Shown here: piece after piece, positions 25,350 to 34,331 of the stretch | Numbering within the stretch: the stretch's first letter is position 1 | Layout: every line of letters begins with the position of its first letter | Source: PMG-095 sp037200885 | Lineage (GTDB): Bacteria > Myxococcota_A > Polyangia > Polyangiales > Polyangiaceae | NCBI GenBank assembly: GCA_037200885.1 | Contig: JBBCIN010000001.1 | Coordinates: forward strand, 620,001 to 684,000 | DNA: 64,000 nt | Direction of reading: 5' to 3' | Position numbers and translations under genes: made by a program | The notes under the pieces: generated by a model | Seen by the model: the letters and a program-made list of their open reading frames with translations, nothing else | Database searches by the model: none | What the model was told of the DNA's origin: nothing

Positions 25350-26530
25350 GGCCTCTCGTGAGCGAGGAGATCTCTGCCGTGGTCGAGGATGCCAAGCGAG
25401 CGGCGCTCGAAGTCCTGCTGTACAACGCACGTGCTGGCCGGAGCGGCCTGCCCCGGACCGCTGCCTGGGGCTACCCGGAACCGTACACTCGCGATCTGAT
25501 GATCGGCGCGTTTGGCACCTTGATCAGCGGAAACGAAGAGCTCGTCGACTCGCTCCGGCGAACGTTGCAGGTTCTGGCGCAGAACCAAAGCCCGCTCGGT
25601 CACATCCCATCCTTGGTCGACGTGCCCGGAGATCGCGGCGCAAGCGACACTACGCCGCTCTTTCTCATCGCGCTCGCGATGTACCAAAGCTTCAGCGGTG
25701 ACTCGACGTTCTTGGCCGAAGCCTCGCACAAGGCGCACGTCTGGCTGTGCTACCAAAGTCCGGAAGACAACGTACTCGTCACTCAAGAGCCGACCAGTGA
25801 TTGGCGCGACGAACAGTGGGTCGAGGGTTCGGGCCTCTACGTCAACACGCTGGTCTATTGCTACCTGAAGCTGCAGCACGAAGAGCAGCGTATCCAAACG
25901 CTGCTCCACTACCTACCTCGGTTGGACGTGCGACGACTGGATCAAAGCTACGTTCACGAACGCTTGATTAGCAAGGATGCGCCGTATTACGCGCTGTGGG
26001 CGTACAAGGTCGCCAATAGCGAGCGCTTCGACCTGCTCGGCAATAGCTTGGCCATCTTGTCCGGCATGGCCTCATCCGAGCGAGCGGGGCAGATCGTCGA
26101 TTGGGTGGAGCGCGAGTGCCGCGCGCTGCAGGAGCAGGGGCTTCTGGCGGTCGGCTTGCCGCCCTGTTTGTTCCCGTACATTCGGCCGGAAGATCCCGAT
26201 TGGCGGCCGCGCTATGCGCGCTACAACCCGCCGGGGTGTTATCACAACGGCGGTATTTGGCCGTTCGTATGCGGCTTTTGGGTCTCCGCGCTGGTAGCCG
26301 CCGGAAGGCATGAATTGGCCCGAGAAAAGCTGATCGCGCTCGCCGAAGTGGTGCGCCCGACGCGCGTCGTCGACAGACGCTTCGGCTTCAACGAATGGCT
26401 ACGAGCGCAAGACGGCCAGCCCCGCGGCCAGGATTGGCAGAGTTGGTCGGCCTCGATGTTTCTGTATGCAGCGGAGTGTGTGGCGCGAAGGTCTACGCCC
26501 CTCTTCGATGGGATGAGAGCGCCGCGGTAA
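25346..26530 (+). CDS. GH100-like (neutral/alkaline-invertase-like) glycosidase
   Basis: 394 residues; the ATG overlaps the GT stop, though GTG 25358 is possible. The order of motifs recalls the (alpha/alpha)6-barrel neutral invertases of GH100: GYPEPYTRDLMIGAFGTLIS, SPLGHIPSLVDVPGDRGASD, FDLLGNSLAILSGMASSERA, YHNGGIWPFVCGFWVSALVA, and QSWSASMFLYAAECV. No signal peptide, so it acts in the cytoplasm. GH100 enzymes cleave sucrose, but this protein is diverged and shorter, and related six-hairpin families (for example amylo-1,6-glucosidase) are possible. A terminator begins at its stop codon, ending the deacetylase-GT-glycosidase operon. Confidence 0.68.
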   Translation: MRPLVSEEISAVVEDAKRAALEVLLYNARAGRSGLPRTAAWGYPEPYTRDLMIGAFGTLISGNEELVDSLRRTLQVLAQNQSPLGHIPSLVDVPGDRGASDTTPLFLIALAMYQSFSGDSTFLAEASHKAHVWLCYQSPEDNVLVTQEPTSDWRDEQWVEGSGLYVNTLVYCYLKLQHEEQRIQTLLHYLPRLDVRRLDQSYVHERLISKDAPYYALWAYKVANSERFDLLGNSLAILSGMASSERAGQIVDWVERECRALQEQGLLAVGLPPCLFPYIRPEDPDWRPRYARYNPPGCYHNGGIWPFVCGFWVSALVAAGRHELAREKLIALAEVVRPTRVVDRRFGFNEWLRAQDGQPRGQDWQSWSASMFLYAAECVARRSTPLFDGMRAPR

Positions 26531-26548
26531 GCGCCCTGAGGCGCTTTT
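26529..26548 (+). terminator. Rho-independent terminator of the PIG-L/GT4/GH operon
   Basis: aagcgcc (26529-26535), loop ctga, ggcgctt (26540-26546), ending in a run of four T (26545-26548). The perfect 7-bp stem starts inside the TAA stop of the glycosidase gene. It separates the operon from the ABC exporter downstream. Confidence 0.7.
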
Positions 26549-26632
26549 GTGCGGTGTGGTAAAATCGACGGAGGCTTGAACACGGCGCTCGTGTGGGCAA
26601 GAGTAGTCACTCTAAACACTCACGCTGCAGCA

Positions 26633-28555
26633 ATGAACCGGATGCCGATCACTTCCAAGCAGCGCTTCGTCGCTTTCTGCGATTCGAGTCGGAACGAAGA
26701 GGAGCCCGCAACCGGGCGGCGCTCGGCGCTCGCTGCGGGTGAGCGGCGTCAGCAGCGCTGGCGCGTGTGTCGGGACTGGCTCCGCCCGCATCGACGAACG
26801 CTCTCCTTGGTGATGGCGCTCGGTCTTTCCAGCATCGCCATCGACATGATCTGGCCGTTGGTGTCGCGCTACTTGATCGATCGCGTGATTTTACTGCCGG
26901 GCCTGCCGCTGTCGGTCAAATTGCGGCAAATCGTGCTGTTCTCGGCGGGCATTGCCGCCTTGTTCATCGTAAATTCCGTATTCGATCTGTGGCGTAGCTT
27001 TCGCTCACAGCTGCTCGACTCACGCTTTTCGTCAGCGCTGCGAGCGCGCCTGTTCCGGCGCGTCTTGCGCTTGCCGATGGCAGACATCAACGAGCTGAAG
27101 ACAGGCGGTGTCATTTCGCGTCTGTCGAATGACGTGGATCACACGACCGGCTTGCTTCAGACCGCGCTGTTCAATCCGACGCTCTCGGCGGTGCGACTGA
27201 TTGCAACCCTCGCCGTCATCTTCACGCTCGACTGGCGCATCGCCGCGGCCATGGTGCTGGCCGTGCCGCCGATCGTGATTGCCCAGAACGTGTGGCTACG
27301 TCGTAGCCGCCTGATCTGGAAATCCATGGGGCAGGATCGCTCGGAGATCGACGCACGCGTGAGCGAGGGCCTGAATGGCCTGCGGGTGGTGCGCGGCTTC
27401 GCCCGCGAGCGCAGTGAGGAGTGCTCGTTCCTGCTTGGGCAGCACACCCTGATCCGAAAGCAAAGCTTGGCCACCAACACTCAGCGCGGCGTGGCGTTGG
27501 TCTGGGATCTGGTGATGCCGCTGACGCAGGTCACCATCCTCGGCTTCGGCGGCTACCTGGTGCTTCGAGGTCAAACTACGGTCGGGACGCTGATGGCGTT
27601 CCAGGGATACTTGCTGCGCTTGATCGACCCGATCACCGAGCTCGTGAAGTCGAACAGCGAGACCCAGCGCGGGCTCGCCGCGCTCGAGCGCGTGTGCGAC
27701 CTGCTGGACAAGCCCGCGGAGAAGCCGGACCGGCCGCGCGCGGTGGACGCGCCCGCTCGCGTGCTCGAGATTCACTTCGATCACGTTCACTTTGGTTATC
27801 GCAAAGACGTCCCCGTGATTCGGGATTTCGAGCTGCGTGTCCCTGGCGGATCGGTGGTCGCCCTAGTCGGTGTCAGCGGTGCCGGCAAGACGACCGTGAC
27901 TGATTTGGTGGCGCGTTTCCACGATCCCGTGAGCGGAGCGATTCGCCTGAACGGCAACGATCTGCGCGACATTCGCCTGCAGAGCTACCGGAAGCTCCTG
28001 GGCATCGTGCAGCAAGAGACGTTTCTGTTCGACGGCACCGTGCGAGACAACATCGCTTACGGTCGGGGTGAAGCGACTCAAGAAGAGATCGAAGATGCAG
28101 CGCGCTCGGCGAACGCTCACGAGTTCATCTGCCGTCTACCCGAGCGTTACGGCACGTTGGTGGGCGAGCGCGGTGTGAAACTTTCGGGCGGCCAGCGGCA
28201 GCGGCTGTCGATCGCCCGCGCCATTTTGGCGGCCCCGCAAATCCTGATCTTGGACGAAGCCACCAGCAACCTGGACACCGAGAGCGAACAGCTGATCCAA
28301 GCCTCGATGCAGCGCTTGCTCGCGAATCGCACCACGTTCATCGTCGCGCACCGCCTGAGCACGATCCGCCGCGCGGACATCATCGTGGTGCTCGACCATG
28401 GTCGGATCGCGGAGATTGGCGACCACGACTCGCTGGTGCGCCGCGGCGGCGCCTACGCCGACATGGTCGAACGCCAGCTCCAAGACGGCGAGCGAAAGCC
28501 CGAATCCCGGCGGGAGCTCCGCCGAGAACGCGGCAGCCGCGCCGACGCGGAGTGA
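26633..28555 (+). CDS. ABC exporter, fused membrane and ATPase domains (MsbA/LmrA-like)
   Basis: 640 residues from ATG 26633; a frame upstream to 26549 is open. The half-transporter has six membrane helices (about 60-350: SIAIDMIWPLVSRYLIDRVI, FSAGIAALFIVNSVFDLW, LIATLAVIFTLDWRIAAAMV) and an ATPase domain: Walker A LVGVSGAGKTTVTDL, signature LSGGQRQRLSIARAIL, Walker B ILILDEATSNLDTESE and switch His in FIVAHRLSTI. It works as a homodimer exporting lipids, drugs or peptides. The C-terminal tail is Arg/Glu-rich. It follows the glycosidase operon after a terminator, so linkage with it is only suggestive. Confidence 0.93.
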   Translation: MNRMPITSKQRFVAFCDSSRNEEEPATGRRSALAAGERRQQRWRVCRDWLRPHRRTLSLVMALGLSSIAIDMIWPLVSRYLIDRVILLPGLPLSVKLRQIVLFSAGIAALFIVNSVFDLWRSFRSQLLDSRFSSALRARLFRRVLRLPMADINELKTGGVISRLSNDVDHTTGLLQTALFNPTLSAVRLIATLAVIFTLDWRIAAAMVLAVPPIVIAQNVWLRRSRLIWKSMGQDRSEIDARVSEGLNGLRVVRGFARERSEECSFLLGQHTLIRKQSLATNTQRGVALVWDLVMPLTQVTILGFGGYLVLRGQTTVGTLMAFQGYLLRLIDPITELVKSNSETQRGLAALERVCDLLDKPAEKPDRPRAVDAPARVLEIHFDHVHFGYRKDVPVIRDFELRVPGGSVVALVGVSGAGKTTVTDLVARFHDPVSGAIRLNGNDLRDIRLQSYRKLLGIVQQETFLFDGTVRDNIAYGRGEATQEEIEDAARSANAHEFICRLPERYGTLVGERGVKLSGGQRQRLSIARAILAAPQILILDEATSNLDTESEQLIQASMQRLLANRTTFIVAHRLSTIRRADIIVVLDHGRIAEIGDHDSLVRRGGAYADMVERQLQDGERKPESRRELRRERGSRADAE

Positions 28556-28602
28556 GCGCCCGTCGTTCGCCGCTCGCGTGAGCGCGGTTGGGCGAGCTCG
28601 GG

Positions 28603-31600
28603 CTACTCGCCAGGAACCACCAATGCTTCGGTCGCTGCGATTCGGGGTTGTTTGCTCTTGCTCAGCTTGCGCAAGGTCGTGAAGAACACGGGTGTGAGCA
28701 GGAGGCCGAAGCAGGTCACGCCGATCATGCCGGCGAACACGGCTACGCCCATGGCGTGACGCATTTCCGCGCCGGCGCCGTGCGAGGAGACCAGCGGCCA
28801 CACGCCCATGATGAACGCGATCGACGTCATCAAGATCGGGCGGAGCCGCAGCCGGCAGGCTTGTAGCACCGCGGCGACGGGGTCGAGATGCTCTTGTTCC
28901 TGCTTGTCTTTGGCAAACTCGACGATCAAAATCGCGTTCTTGCAGGACAGCCCGACCAGCACGAATAGACCGATCTGAGTGAAGATATTGTTGTCGCTGC
29001 CGTCGATCCACACGCCGGCAATTGCCGCCAACAGGCACATGGGAACGATCAAAATTACGCTCAGCGGCAAGGACCAGCTCTCGTACTGCGCGGCCAGCAC
29101 CAAAAAAACCAACAGCACGCACAGCGGGAACACGAATAGCGCAGTATTTCCGGCCAAAATCTGTTGATAAGTGAGATCCGTCCATTCGTACTTCATGCCC
29201 GGGGGCAGTTCGCGCGCGGCAATCGTATCGATCGCGGCAAGGGCTTGATTCGAGCTAGTGCCGGGGGAGGGGCCGCCGTTCACTTCGGCGGCTGGATAGC
29301 CGTTGTAGCGGGTCACTCGATCCGGACCATTGGTGGCCATAACGGTCAACACGCTACCGAGCGGAACCATTGCGCCTTGTGCGTTTCGGGTCTGCAGAGT
29401 GCCGACATCCTCTGCGGTCAGCCGATGCTTGGCGTCTGCCTGCACGGTGACCTGAAACGTGCGACCGAAGCGATTGAAGTCGTTCACGTACAGCGAGCCG
29501 AGGTACGCCTGCATGGTGTCGAAGACGTCCGTGACGGCGATGCCTCGCGATTTGGCCTTCGTGCGATCCAAATCCGCAAATAGCTGCGGCACGTTCACTT
29601 GGTAGCCGGAGAACAGGCCCGCGAGCTCCGGTGCTTGATAGCCGGCGGACAGCAATTTCTGCGTGTTTTCGTACAGGCCATCCAGGCCGAGGTCCGCTCG
29701 ATCTTCGACGTACAGCTTGAAGCCACCGATCGTGCCGAGGCCTTGCACGGGCGGCGGTGGGAAGACGGCGACGAATGCGTCTTGGATCTGCGAAAACTTC
29801 TTGTTCAGGGTGGCCGCGATTGCCGGACCGTACAGGTTTTTGGCTTTGCGCTCTTCGAACGGCTTCAACCCGACGAACACGATGCCGGCGTTGGGGGTGT
29901 TGTTTAGGCCCGCGATCGAGAGCCCGGGGAAGGCGATGGCATGCTCCACCCCTTCGGTTTCCAACGCCATCTTCGACATGCGACGAATCACGTCGTCGGA
30001 GCGATCGAGTGAGGCCGCGTCTGGCAGCTGCGCGAACGACACGAGGTATTGCTTGTCTTGGGTGGGGACGAAGCCCGTGGGCACTTTGGCAAAGCCGAAG
30101 TACGTGAGCGCCAAGAGACCGGCGTACGCCACCAGCGCGACGCCCGAGCGACGCAGCAACTTGCGCACGAGCCCGACGTAGCCGTTGGCAGCGGCATCGA
30201 AGAAACGATTGAACGGACGGAACAGCCAGCCCAAGCCGCGATCGAGGAAGCGCGTCGGCAAATCCTTGGGCGCGTCGTGAGCGCGTAGCAGCACTGCCGC
30301 TAGAGCTGGGCTCAGGGTCAGCGAATTGAACGCCGAAATGACCGTGGAAATGGCGATCGTGAGCGCAAACTGGCGATAAAATTGGCCGGTCAAGCCGGGG
30401 ATGAAGCCGATCGGAACGAACACCGCGCACAGCACCAACGCGATGGCGATGATCGGGCCGCTCACTTCTTCCATCGCCCGCCGCGTGGCATCCCGCGGGG
30501 ATAGCCCGAGCTCGATGTTACGCTCGACGTTCTCGACGACTACGATCGCATCGTCGACCACGATGCCGATCGCCAGCACCAAACCGAACAAGGAGAGCGC
30601 GTTGATCGAGAAGCCGAGCAGCTTCATCACCGCGAAGGTGCCTACCAGCGAGACCGGGACCGCGACGATCGGGATGATCGACGCGCGCCAGGTCTGCAAA
30701 AACAGGATCACCACCAGCACGACCAGCGCCAACGCCTCGAACAGCGTGCGCACCACTTCCTCGATCGAGGAGCGCACGAAGCGGGTCGGGTCGTACACGA
30801 TGTCGTACTTGATGCCCTCCGGAAAATTCTTGGACAGCTCGGCCATGCTCGTGCGCACGGCATCCGACAGCGCGAGCGCGTTGGAGCCGGGCGCTTGAAA
30901 GACCGGGATGGCGACGGCCGTTTTGTTGTCGAGCAAGCTGCGCAGGGCATACTGATTGGCCCCGAGCTCGATGCGCGCGACGTCGGACAGCCGTACGTTG
31001 GCGCCATCCGGCGAGGTTTTGACGATCACTTGCCCGAAATCGGCCTCGTCCACCAGGCGACCGCGCGCGTTGATGCTGAGCTGAAAGCTCGCGTCGCGCG
31101 GTGACGGCTGTTGGCCGAGCGTGCCCGCTGCCACTTGTACGTTTTGCTCGCGCAACGCGCGCACGATATCGCTCGCGGTCAGGTTTCGCGAGGCGACTTT
31201 GTCCGGGTCGAGCCAAACGCGCATGCTGTAGTCGCCGGAGCCGAATAGCTGCACGTCGCCCATGCCCGGGATGCGGGCGAGCGTGTCTTTGACCTGCAGT
31301 ACCGCAAAGTTTCTGATGTACGTGTCGTCGTAGCGATTGTCGGGTGAGAACAAGTGCACGACCATGGTCAGGTCGGGTGAGCTCTTGCGCGTCACCACGC
31401 CGAATTGGCGCACGACGTCCGGCAAGCGGGGCAGCGCTTGTGCCACGCGATTTTGCACCTGCACCTGCGCCAAATCCAGATTGGCACCGATGCGGAAGGT
31501 CGCGGTCAACGTCATCGTGCCGTCCGCATTGGACGAGGAGTTCATGTACAGCATGTCCTCGACGCCGTTGATCTCTTGCTCGAGCGGCGCGGCTACCGTT

Positions 31601-31782
31601 TCGGCGATCGCCTTTGGACTGGCACCGGGATATTGCGCGCGCACCACGACCGTCGGCGGGACGACCTCCGGATATTCGGAGATCGGCAGCAAGAACGCCG
31701 AAATCGCCCCGAGCACGAAGATGACCATCGAGAGCACGCCGGCGAAGATCGGCCGGTCGACGAAGAAGCGCGCGAAATTCAC
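28603..31782 (-). CDS. RND efflux permease (HAE1 family, AcrB-like)
   Basis: 1059 residues, GTG start overlapping the adaptor stop by 4 bases (GTGA). AcrB-type features: MNFARFFVDRPIFAGVLSMV, GASPKAIAETVAAPLEQEIN, the proton-relay acidic pair in GIVVDDAIVVVENVERN, AQYESWSLPLSVILIVPM, and KNAILIVEFAKD. It forms an inner-membrane trimer that pumps hydrophobic compounds out with proton motive force, with the periplasmic adaptor encoded upstream and a TolC-like channel from elsewhere (none is in this window). Twelve membrane helices are expected. The operon is divergent from an ArsR-type regulator. Confidence 0.95.
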   Translation of the reverse strand: MNFARFFVDRPIFAGVLSMVIFVLGAISAFLLPISEYPEVVPPTVVVRAQYPGASPKAIAETVAAPLEQEINGVEDMLYMNSSSNADGTMTLTATFRIGANLDLAQVQVQNRVAQALPRLPDVVRQFGVVTRKSSPDLTMVVHLFSPDNRYDDTYIRNFAVLQVKDTLARIPGMGDVQLFGSGDYSMRVWLDPDKVASRNLTASDIVRALREQNVQVAAGTLGQQPSPRDASFQLSINARGRLVDEADFGQVIVKTSPDGANVRLSDVARIELGANQYALRSLLDNKTAVAIPVFQAPGSNALALSDAVRTSMAELSKNFPEGIKYDIVYDPTRFVRSSIEEVVRTLFEALALVVLVVILFLQTWRASIIPIVAVPVSLVGTFAVMKLLGFSINALSLFGLVLAIGIVVDDAIVVVENVERNIELGLSPRDATRRAMEEVSGPIIAIALVLCAVFVPIGFIPGLTGQFYRQFALTIAISTVISAFNSLTLSPALAAVLLRAHDAPKDLPTRFLDRGLGWLFRPFNRFFDAAANGYVGLVRKLLRRSGVALVAYAGLLALTYFGFAKVPTGFVPTQDKQYLVSFAQLPDAASLDRSDDVIRRMSKMALETEGVEHAIAFPGLSIAGLNNTPNAGIVFVGLKPFEERKAKNLYGPAIAATLNKKFSQIQDAFVAVFPPPPVQGLGTIGGFKLYVEDRADLGLDGLYENTQKLLSAGYQAPELAGLFSGYQVNVPQLFADLDRTKAKSRGIAVTDVFDTMQAYLGSLYVNDFNRFGRTFQVTVQADAKHRLTAEDVGTLQTRNAQGAMVPLGSVLTVMATNGPDRVTRYNGYPAAEVNGGPSPGTSSNQALAAIDTIAARELPPGMKYEWTDLTYQQILAGNTALFVFPLCVLLVFLVLAAQYESWSLPLSVILIVPMCLLAAIAGVWIDGSDNNIFTQIGLFVLVGLSCKNAILIVEFAKDKQEQEHLDPVAAVLQACRLRLRPILMTSIAFIMGVWPLVSSHGAGAEMRHAMGVAVFAGMIGVTCFGLLLTPVFFTTLRKLSKSKQPRIAATEALVVPGE

Positions 31783-32963
31783 GGTTTCACCTCCGCCAGC
31801 TTCTCGAGCTGGGCGGCGTCGCGCATCGAGATCACCTCGGCCGCCACCAGCGCGCCTGGCCGCACGCGCTGCAGGCCACGCACCACGATCCGGTCTGCCG
31901 TGGTCAGCCCTTCGCGCACGACGCGCAGGCCTCCATTCAGGGGACCGAGCTTGACCGTGCGATGCTCGACTTTGCCGTCCGGTCCGACCACCCAGACGAA
32001 GCGGCGATCTTGATCGGTGGCCACGGCCAGATCGGCGATCAAGAGCGCTTCGTGCGAATCCTCTTCCGGCAGTTGCACGCGGGCAAACAGGCCGTGCACC
32101 CAGCGCCCGTCCGGGTTCTTGAGCACCGCGCGCACCTTCAGCGTGCCCGTCTGCGGATCGACGCGGTTGTCCACGAAGTCGAGCGTTACTTCGTGCGGAA
32201 AGCCATCTTCGCCCGAAAAGCCAACACGGGCGATCGCGCCCGGCGTGCGCCCGAGACGCAGCGCGCGCGTCTCGTCTACGTCTACATAGACGTATAGAGG
32301 ATCGACTGACACTACCGTGGTGAGCGGGCTCGGCAGGGTCGGCCCGACCAGGTTGCCGGGCGTGACCAGGAAACGCCCGATGCGACCCGCAATCGGCGAG
32401 CGCACGTAGGCGTAGTCGAGATCCAGCTCGGCAGAATTGACGGCCGCGCTGGCGACCTGCGTGCGGGCTTCGAGCTGGTGGAAGGTCGCGCTGCGCGTGT
32501 CCCAGTCCTGCTCCGAGATCACATTGGCTTGAAACAGCTGCTCGCCGCGCGCGGCATTCTTGCGCGCGAGCTCCACGTCCACCCGTGCGCTGACGAGCTC
32601 TGCCTTGGCGCGATTGAGCGAGGCTTGATACGGCTTTGGATCCACCTCGAAGAGCAGCTCACCCTTCTTCACCAGGTCGCCCTCGTGAAAGGCGGCTCGC
32701 GTCAAATAGCCAGTCGCGCGGGCCCGGATCTCGACCGTGCTGGGCGATTCGGTGTGCCCGGTGTGTTCGCTGAACTCGGTCACCGTGGCCTGGGTGACCT
32801 GCGCGACCGTTACCTGCGGGCGGGCATCCGCGGGACCTGCGTGGGCTTCCTTTTCGATGTCCTTGGCGCAGCCCGTGCCGAGCAGCGACGCGCCCAAAGT
32901 GAAGAGCATGACCGACGCGACGCGCGCGAATTGCGCGACCGGCCTCTGAAGCTTTGCGTTCAT
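31779..32963 (-). CDS. RND efflux periplasmic adaptor (membrane fusion protein)
   Basis: 394 residues from ATG 32963. Lipobox: LFTLGASLLGTGCAKD. Adaptor motifs: FSEHTGHTESPSTVEIRARA, GYLTRAAFHEGDLVKKGELL, FEVDPKPYQASLNRAKAELV, a helical hairpin (about 105-160), LDYAYVRSPIAGRIGRFLVT, then barrel and membrane-proximal domains ending QRVRPGALVAAEVI. It bridges the RND pump to the outer-membrane channel. First gene of the adaptor-pump operon; a perfect inverted repeat 28 bases before its start is a likely operator for the divergent ArsR-type protein. Confidence 0.94.
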   Translation of the reverse strand: MNAKLQRPVAQFARVASVMLFTLGASLLGTGCAKDIEKEAHAGPADARPQVTVAQVTQATVTEFSEHTGHTESPSTVEIRARATGYLTRAAFHEGDLVKKGELLFEVDPKPYQASLNRAKAELVSARVDVELARKNAARGEQLFQANVISEQDWDTRSATFHQLEARTQVASAAVNSAELDLDYAYVRSPIAGRIGRFLVTPGNLVGPTLPSPLTTVVSVDPLYVYVDVDETRALRLGRTPGAIARVGFSGEDGFPHEVTLDFVDNRVDPQTGTLKVRAVLKNPDGRWVHGLFARVQLPEEDSHEALLIADLAVATDQDRRFVWVVGPDGKVEHRTVKLGPLNGGLRVVREGLTTADRIVVRGLQRVRPGALVAAEVISMRDAAQLEKLAEVKP

Positions 32964-32990
32964 GTGCGGGAACCTGGCGCGCGGTACTAC

Positions 32991-33008
32991 AATAGTCAAT
33001 CGACTATT
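32991..33008. promoter_or_regulatory. Candidate ArsR-type operator
   Basis: aatagtc (32991-32997), spacer aatc, gactatt (33002-33008): a perfect 7-base inverted repeat in the 91-base gap between the efflux adaptor and the divergent ArsR-type gene. It is AT-rich in a GC-rich region and resembles ArsR/SmtB half-sites (ATAGTCAA type). It probably overlaps the promoter of one or both genes. Confidence 0.65.
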
Positions 33009-33054
33009 TGAGTATACAAGCGGTAACACGAACGGCGTGTTAGTCTGTGACGCG

Positions 33055-33483
33055 ATGGTTTCGAAAGCGATGAGCCCGGAAGAACGCGCCAAAGTGTTCA
33101 AGGCCTTGGCGGATCCGCGCCGCGTGGAAATCGTCGAGCTACTCGCGCAGGGCTCCCAGTGCGGGACGATCCTGGCTGAGTCCCTCGGCATCAGCGTGGC
33201 GCTGCTCTGTCATCACTGGGAAGTGTTGGTCGACGCGGGGATCTTGAAGAAGGAGCGCCAGGGCCAACTGCGCGTGTGCACGCTCGACGCCGAGCGCTTG
33301 CGCGATGCCATGAACATGGGTGCGGCCTGGGACCAACCGCAAGTACCCACGAGCACGAAAGCGAACAGCGCGAACGGCGTCCGCGCGAAGCGCGCGTCCA
33401 AATCAGCGACCGGTCAGCAGGCCCTCCGCCCATCGGCCAAAAAAAGAAAGCAGCCCACGCAGGCTCGCTCGCGCACTCCGTAG
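33055..33483 (+). CDS. ArsR-family winged-helix regulator
   Basis: 142 residues from ATG 33055. Winged helix: SPEERAKVFKALADPRRVEI, VELLAQGSQCGTILAESLGI, ALLCHHWEVLVDAGILKKER, QGQLRVCTLDAERLRDAM. No classic metal motif (ELCVCDL) is present, so it may respond to a small molecule. The last 50 residues are Lys/Arg/Ser/Thr-rich (RAKRASKSATG, SAKKRKQPTQARSR), a basic tail that may add DNA affinity. It is divergent from the RND operon across a perfect inverted repeat and probably represses it and itself. Confidence 0.88.
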   Translation: MVSKAMSPEERAKVFKALADPRRVEIVELLAQGSQCGTILAESLGISVALLCHHWEVLVDAGILKKERQGQLRVCTLDAERLRDAMNMGAAWDQPQVPTSTKANSANGVRAKRASKSATGQQALRPSAKKRKQPTQARSRTP

Positions 33484-33519
33484 TAACTGGCGATCGCGAG
33501 TAATGGCGACGGCGAGGAG

Positions 33520-33556
33520 CGCTCGAACGCCCGAACGCTCGAACGCCCGAACGCTT
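33520..33556. repeat. 16-base tandem repeat between convergent genes
   Basis: The unit cgctcgaacgcccgaa occurs at 33520-33535 and 33536-33551, followed by a partial third copy. It fills the gap between the arsR stop and the stop of the DUF4336-like gene. Function unknown. Confidence 0.7.
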
Positions 33557-34286
33557 ACAGACTGCCGGCGGCCTGGCGTAACGCATCGGCTGCGGCGGGC
33601 CCGACCGACATTCGGCTATGCCCGACGATCAGCCGCATCAGCTTGGGTGTGGCTGCCAAGCGCGCGAGGTGCGCGGCGAGCTCGGCCTTGTTTTTTACCA
33701 GCTCCAGCCTGACGACGGGAGTGACGACCGGCCCCGGACCAAAGCCAGTGAGCCCGAGCGCTACGCGCAGTAGCGCGCTCTTCGGTGGTTCCAAGTCGAA
33801 CACGACCTCGGTCAGTACGACGCTCACGCCGTCGTTCGAGCGGACGATCAGCGCCGCCTCCGCTTCAGCCGTACCCGCGAGCAATTCGAGCGAAGCGCTA
33901 GCATCGAGCGGCGCTTCGGCAAACGTACCGTTGACGCGGATCACCTCGCTCGCCTTCTTCACCACGGCGGGCGGCGCGAACACGCGCAGCGCCGGGTAGC
34001 GACGCTTGTAGCGAGGTGCGTCCATGCGGTGACGCGAATGCGGGATCAACAAGATGGCGGGTTCTCCCCAAGCCTCGAGCCGCTTCATCGAGACTTCGGC
34101 CATCGCGATCGCGCTGTGAATGAGCAAACGGCCGTCCTGCAAGCGCACCACGCTCATCACTCGTCGCAGCGAAAAGCGCGGCAACACGCCCTCCACCCGC
34201 CACAGATTCTCAGTCAGCTCTTGAATCGGATCATGGGGCAAGACGCGCCAATCAGTGTCAGCCGCCGAGCGTTTGGGACTAGCCAT
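33555..34286 (-). CDS. DUF4336-like protein, paralogue of the gene at 77-799
   Basis: 243 residues, ATG start. Blocks match the first paralogue in order: LRRVMSVVRLQDGRLLIHSA, LEAWGEPAILLIPHSRHRMD, YKRRYPALRVFAPPAVVKKA, VVLTEVVFDLEPPKSAL, ATPKLMRLIVGHSRMS. Here the C-terminal SHG reads GHS, and the metal ligands of true metallo-beta-lactamases are again missing. Cytoplasmic, function unknown. It is convergent with the ArsR-type gene and lies next to a decayed phospholipase tail. Confidence 0.68.
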   Translation of the reverse strand: MASPKRSAADTDWRVLPHDPIQELTENLWRVEGVLPRFSLRRVMSVVRLQDGRLLIHSAIAMAEVSMKRLEAWGEPAILLIPHSRHRMDAPRYKRRYPALRVFAPPAVVKKASEVIRVNGTFAEAPLDASASLELLAGTAEAEAALIVRSNDGVSVVLTEVVFDLEPPKSALLRVALGLTGFGPGPVVTPVVRLELVKNKAELAAHLARLAATPKLMRLIVGHSRMSVGPAAADALRQAAGSL

Positions 34287-34331
34287 TTTCTAGCGAGATC
34301 TTAGGCCTCGCCGCGACGATGACAAGCCAGA

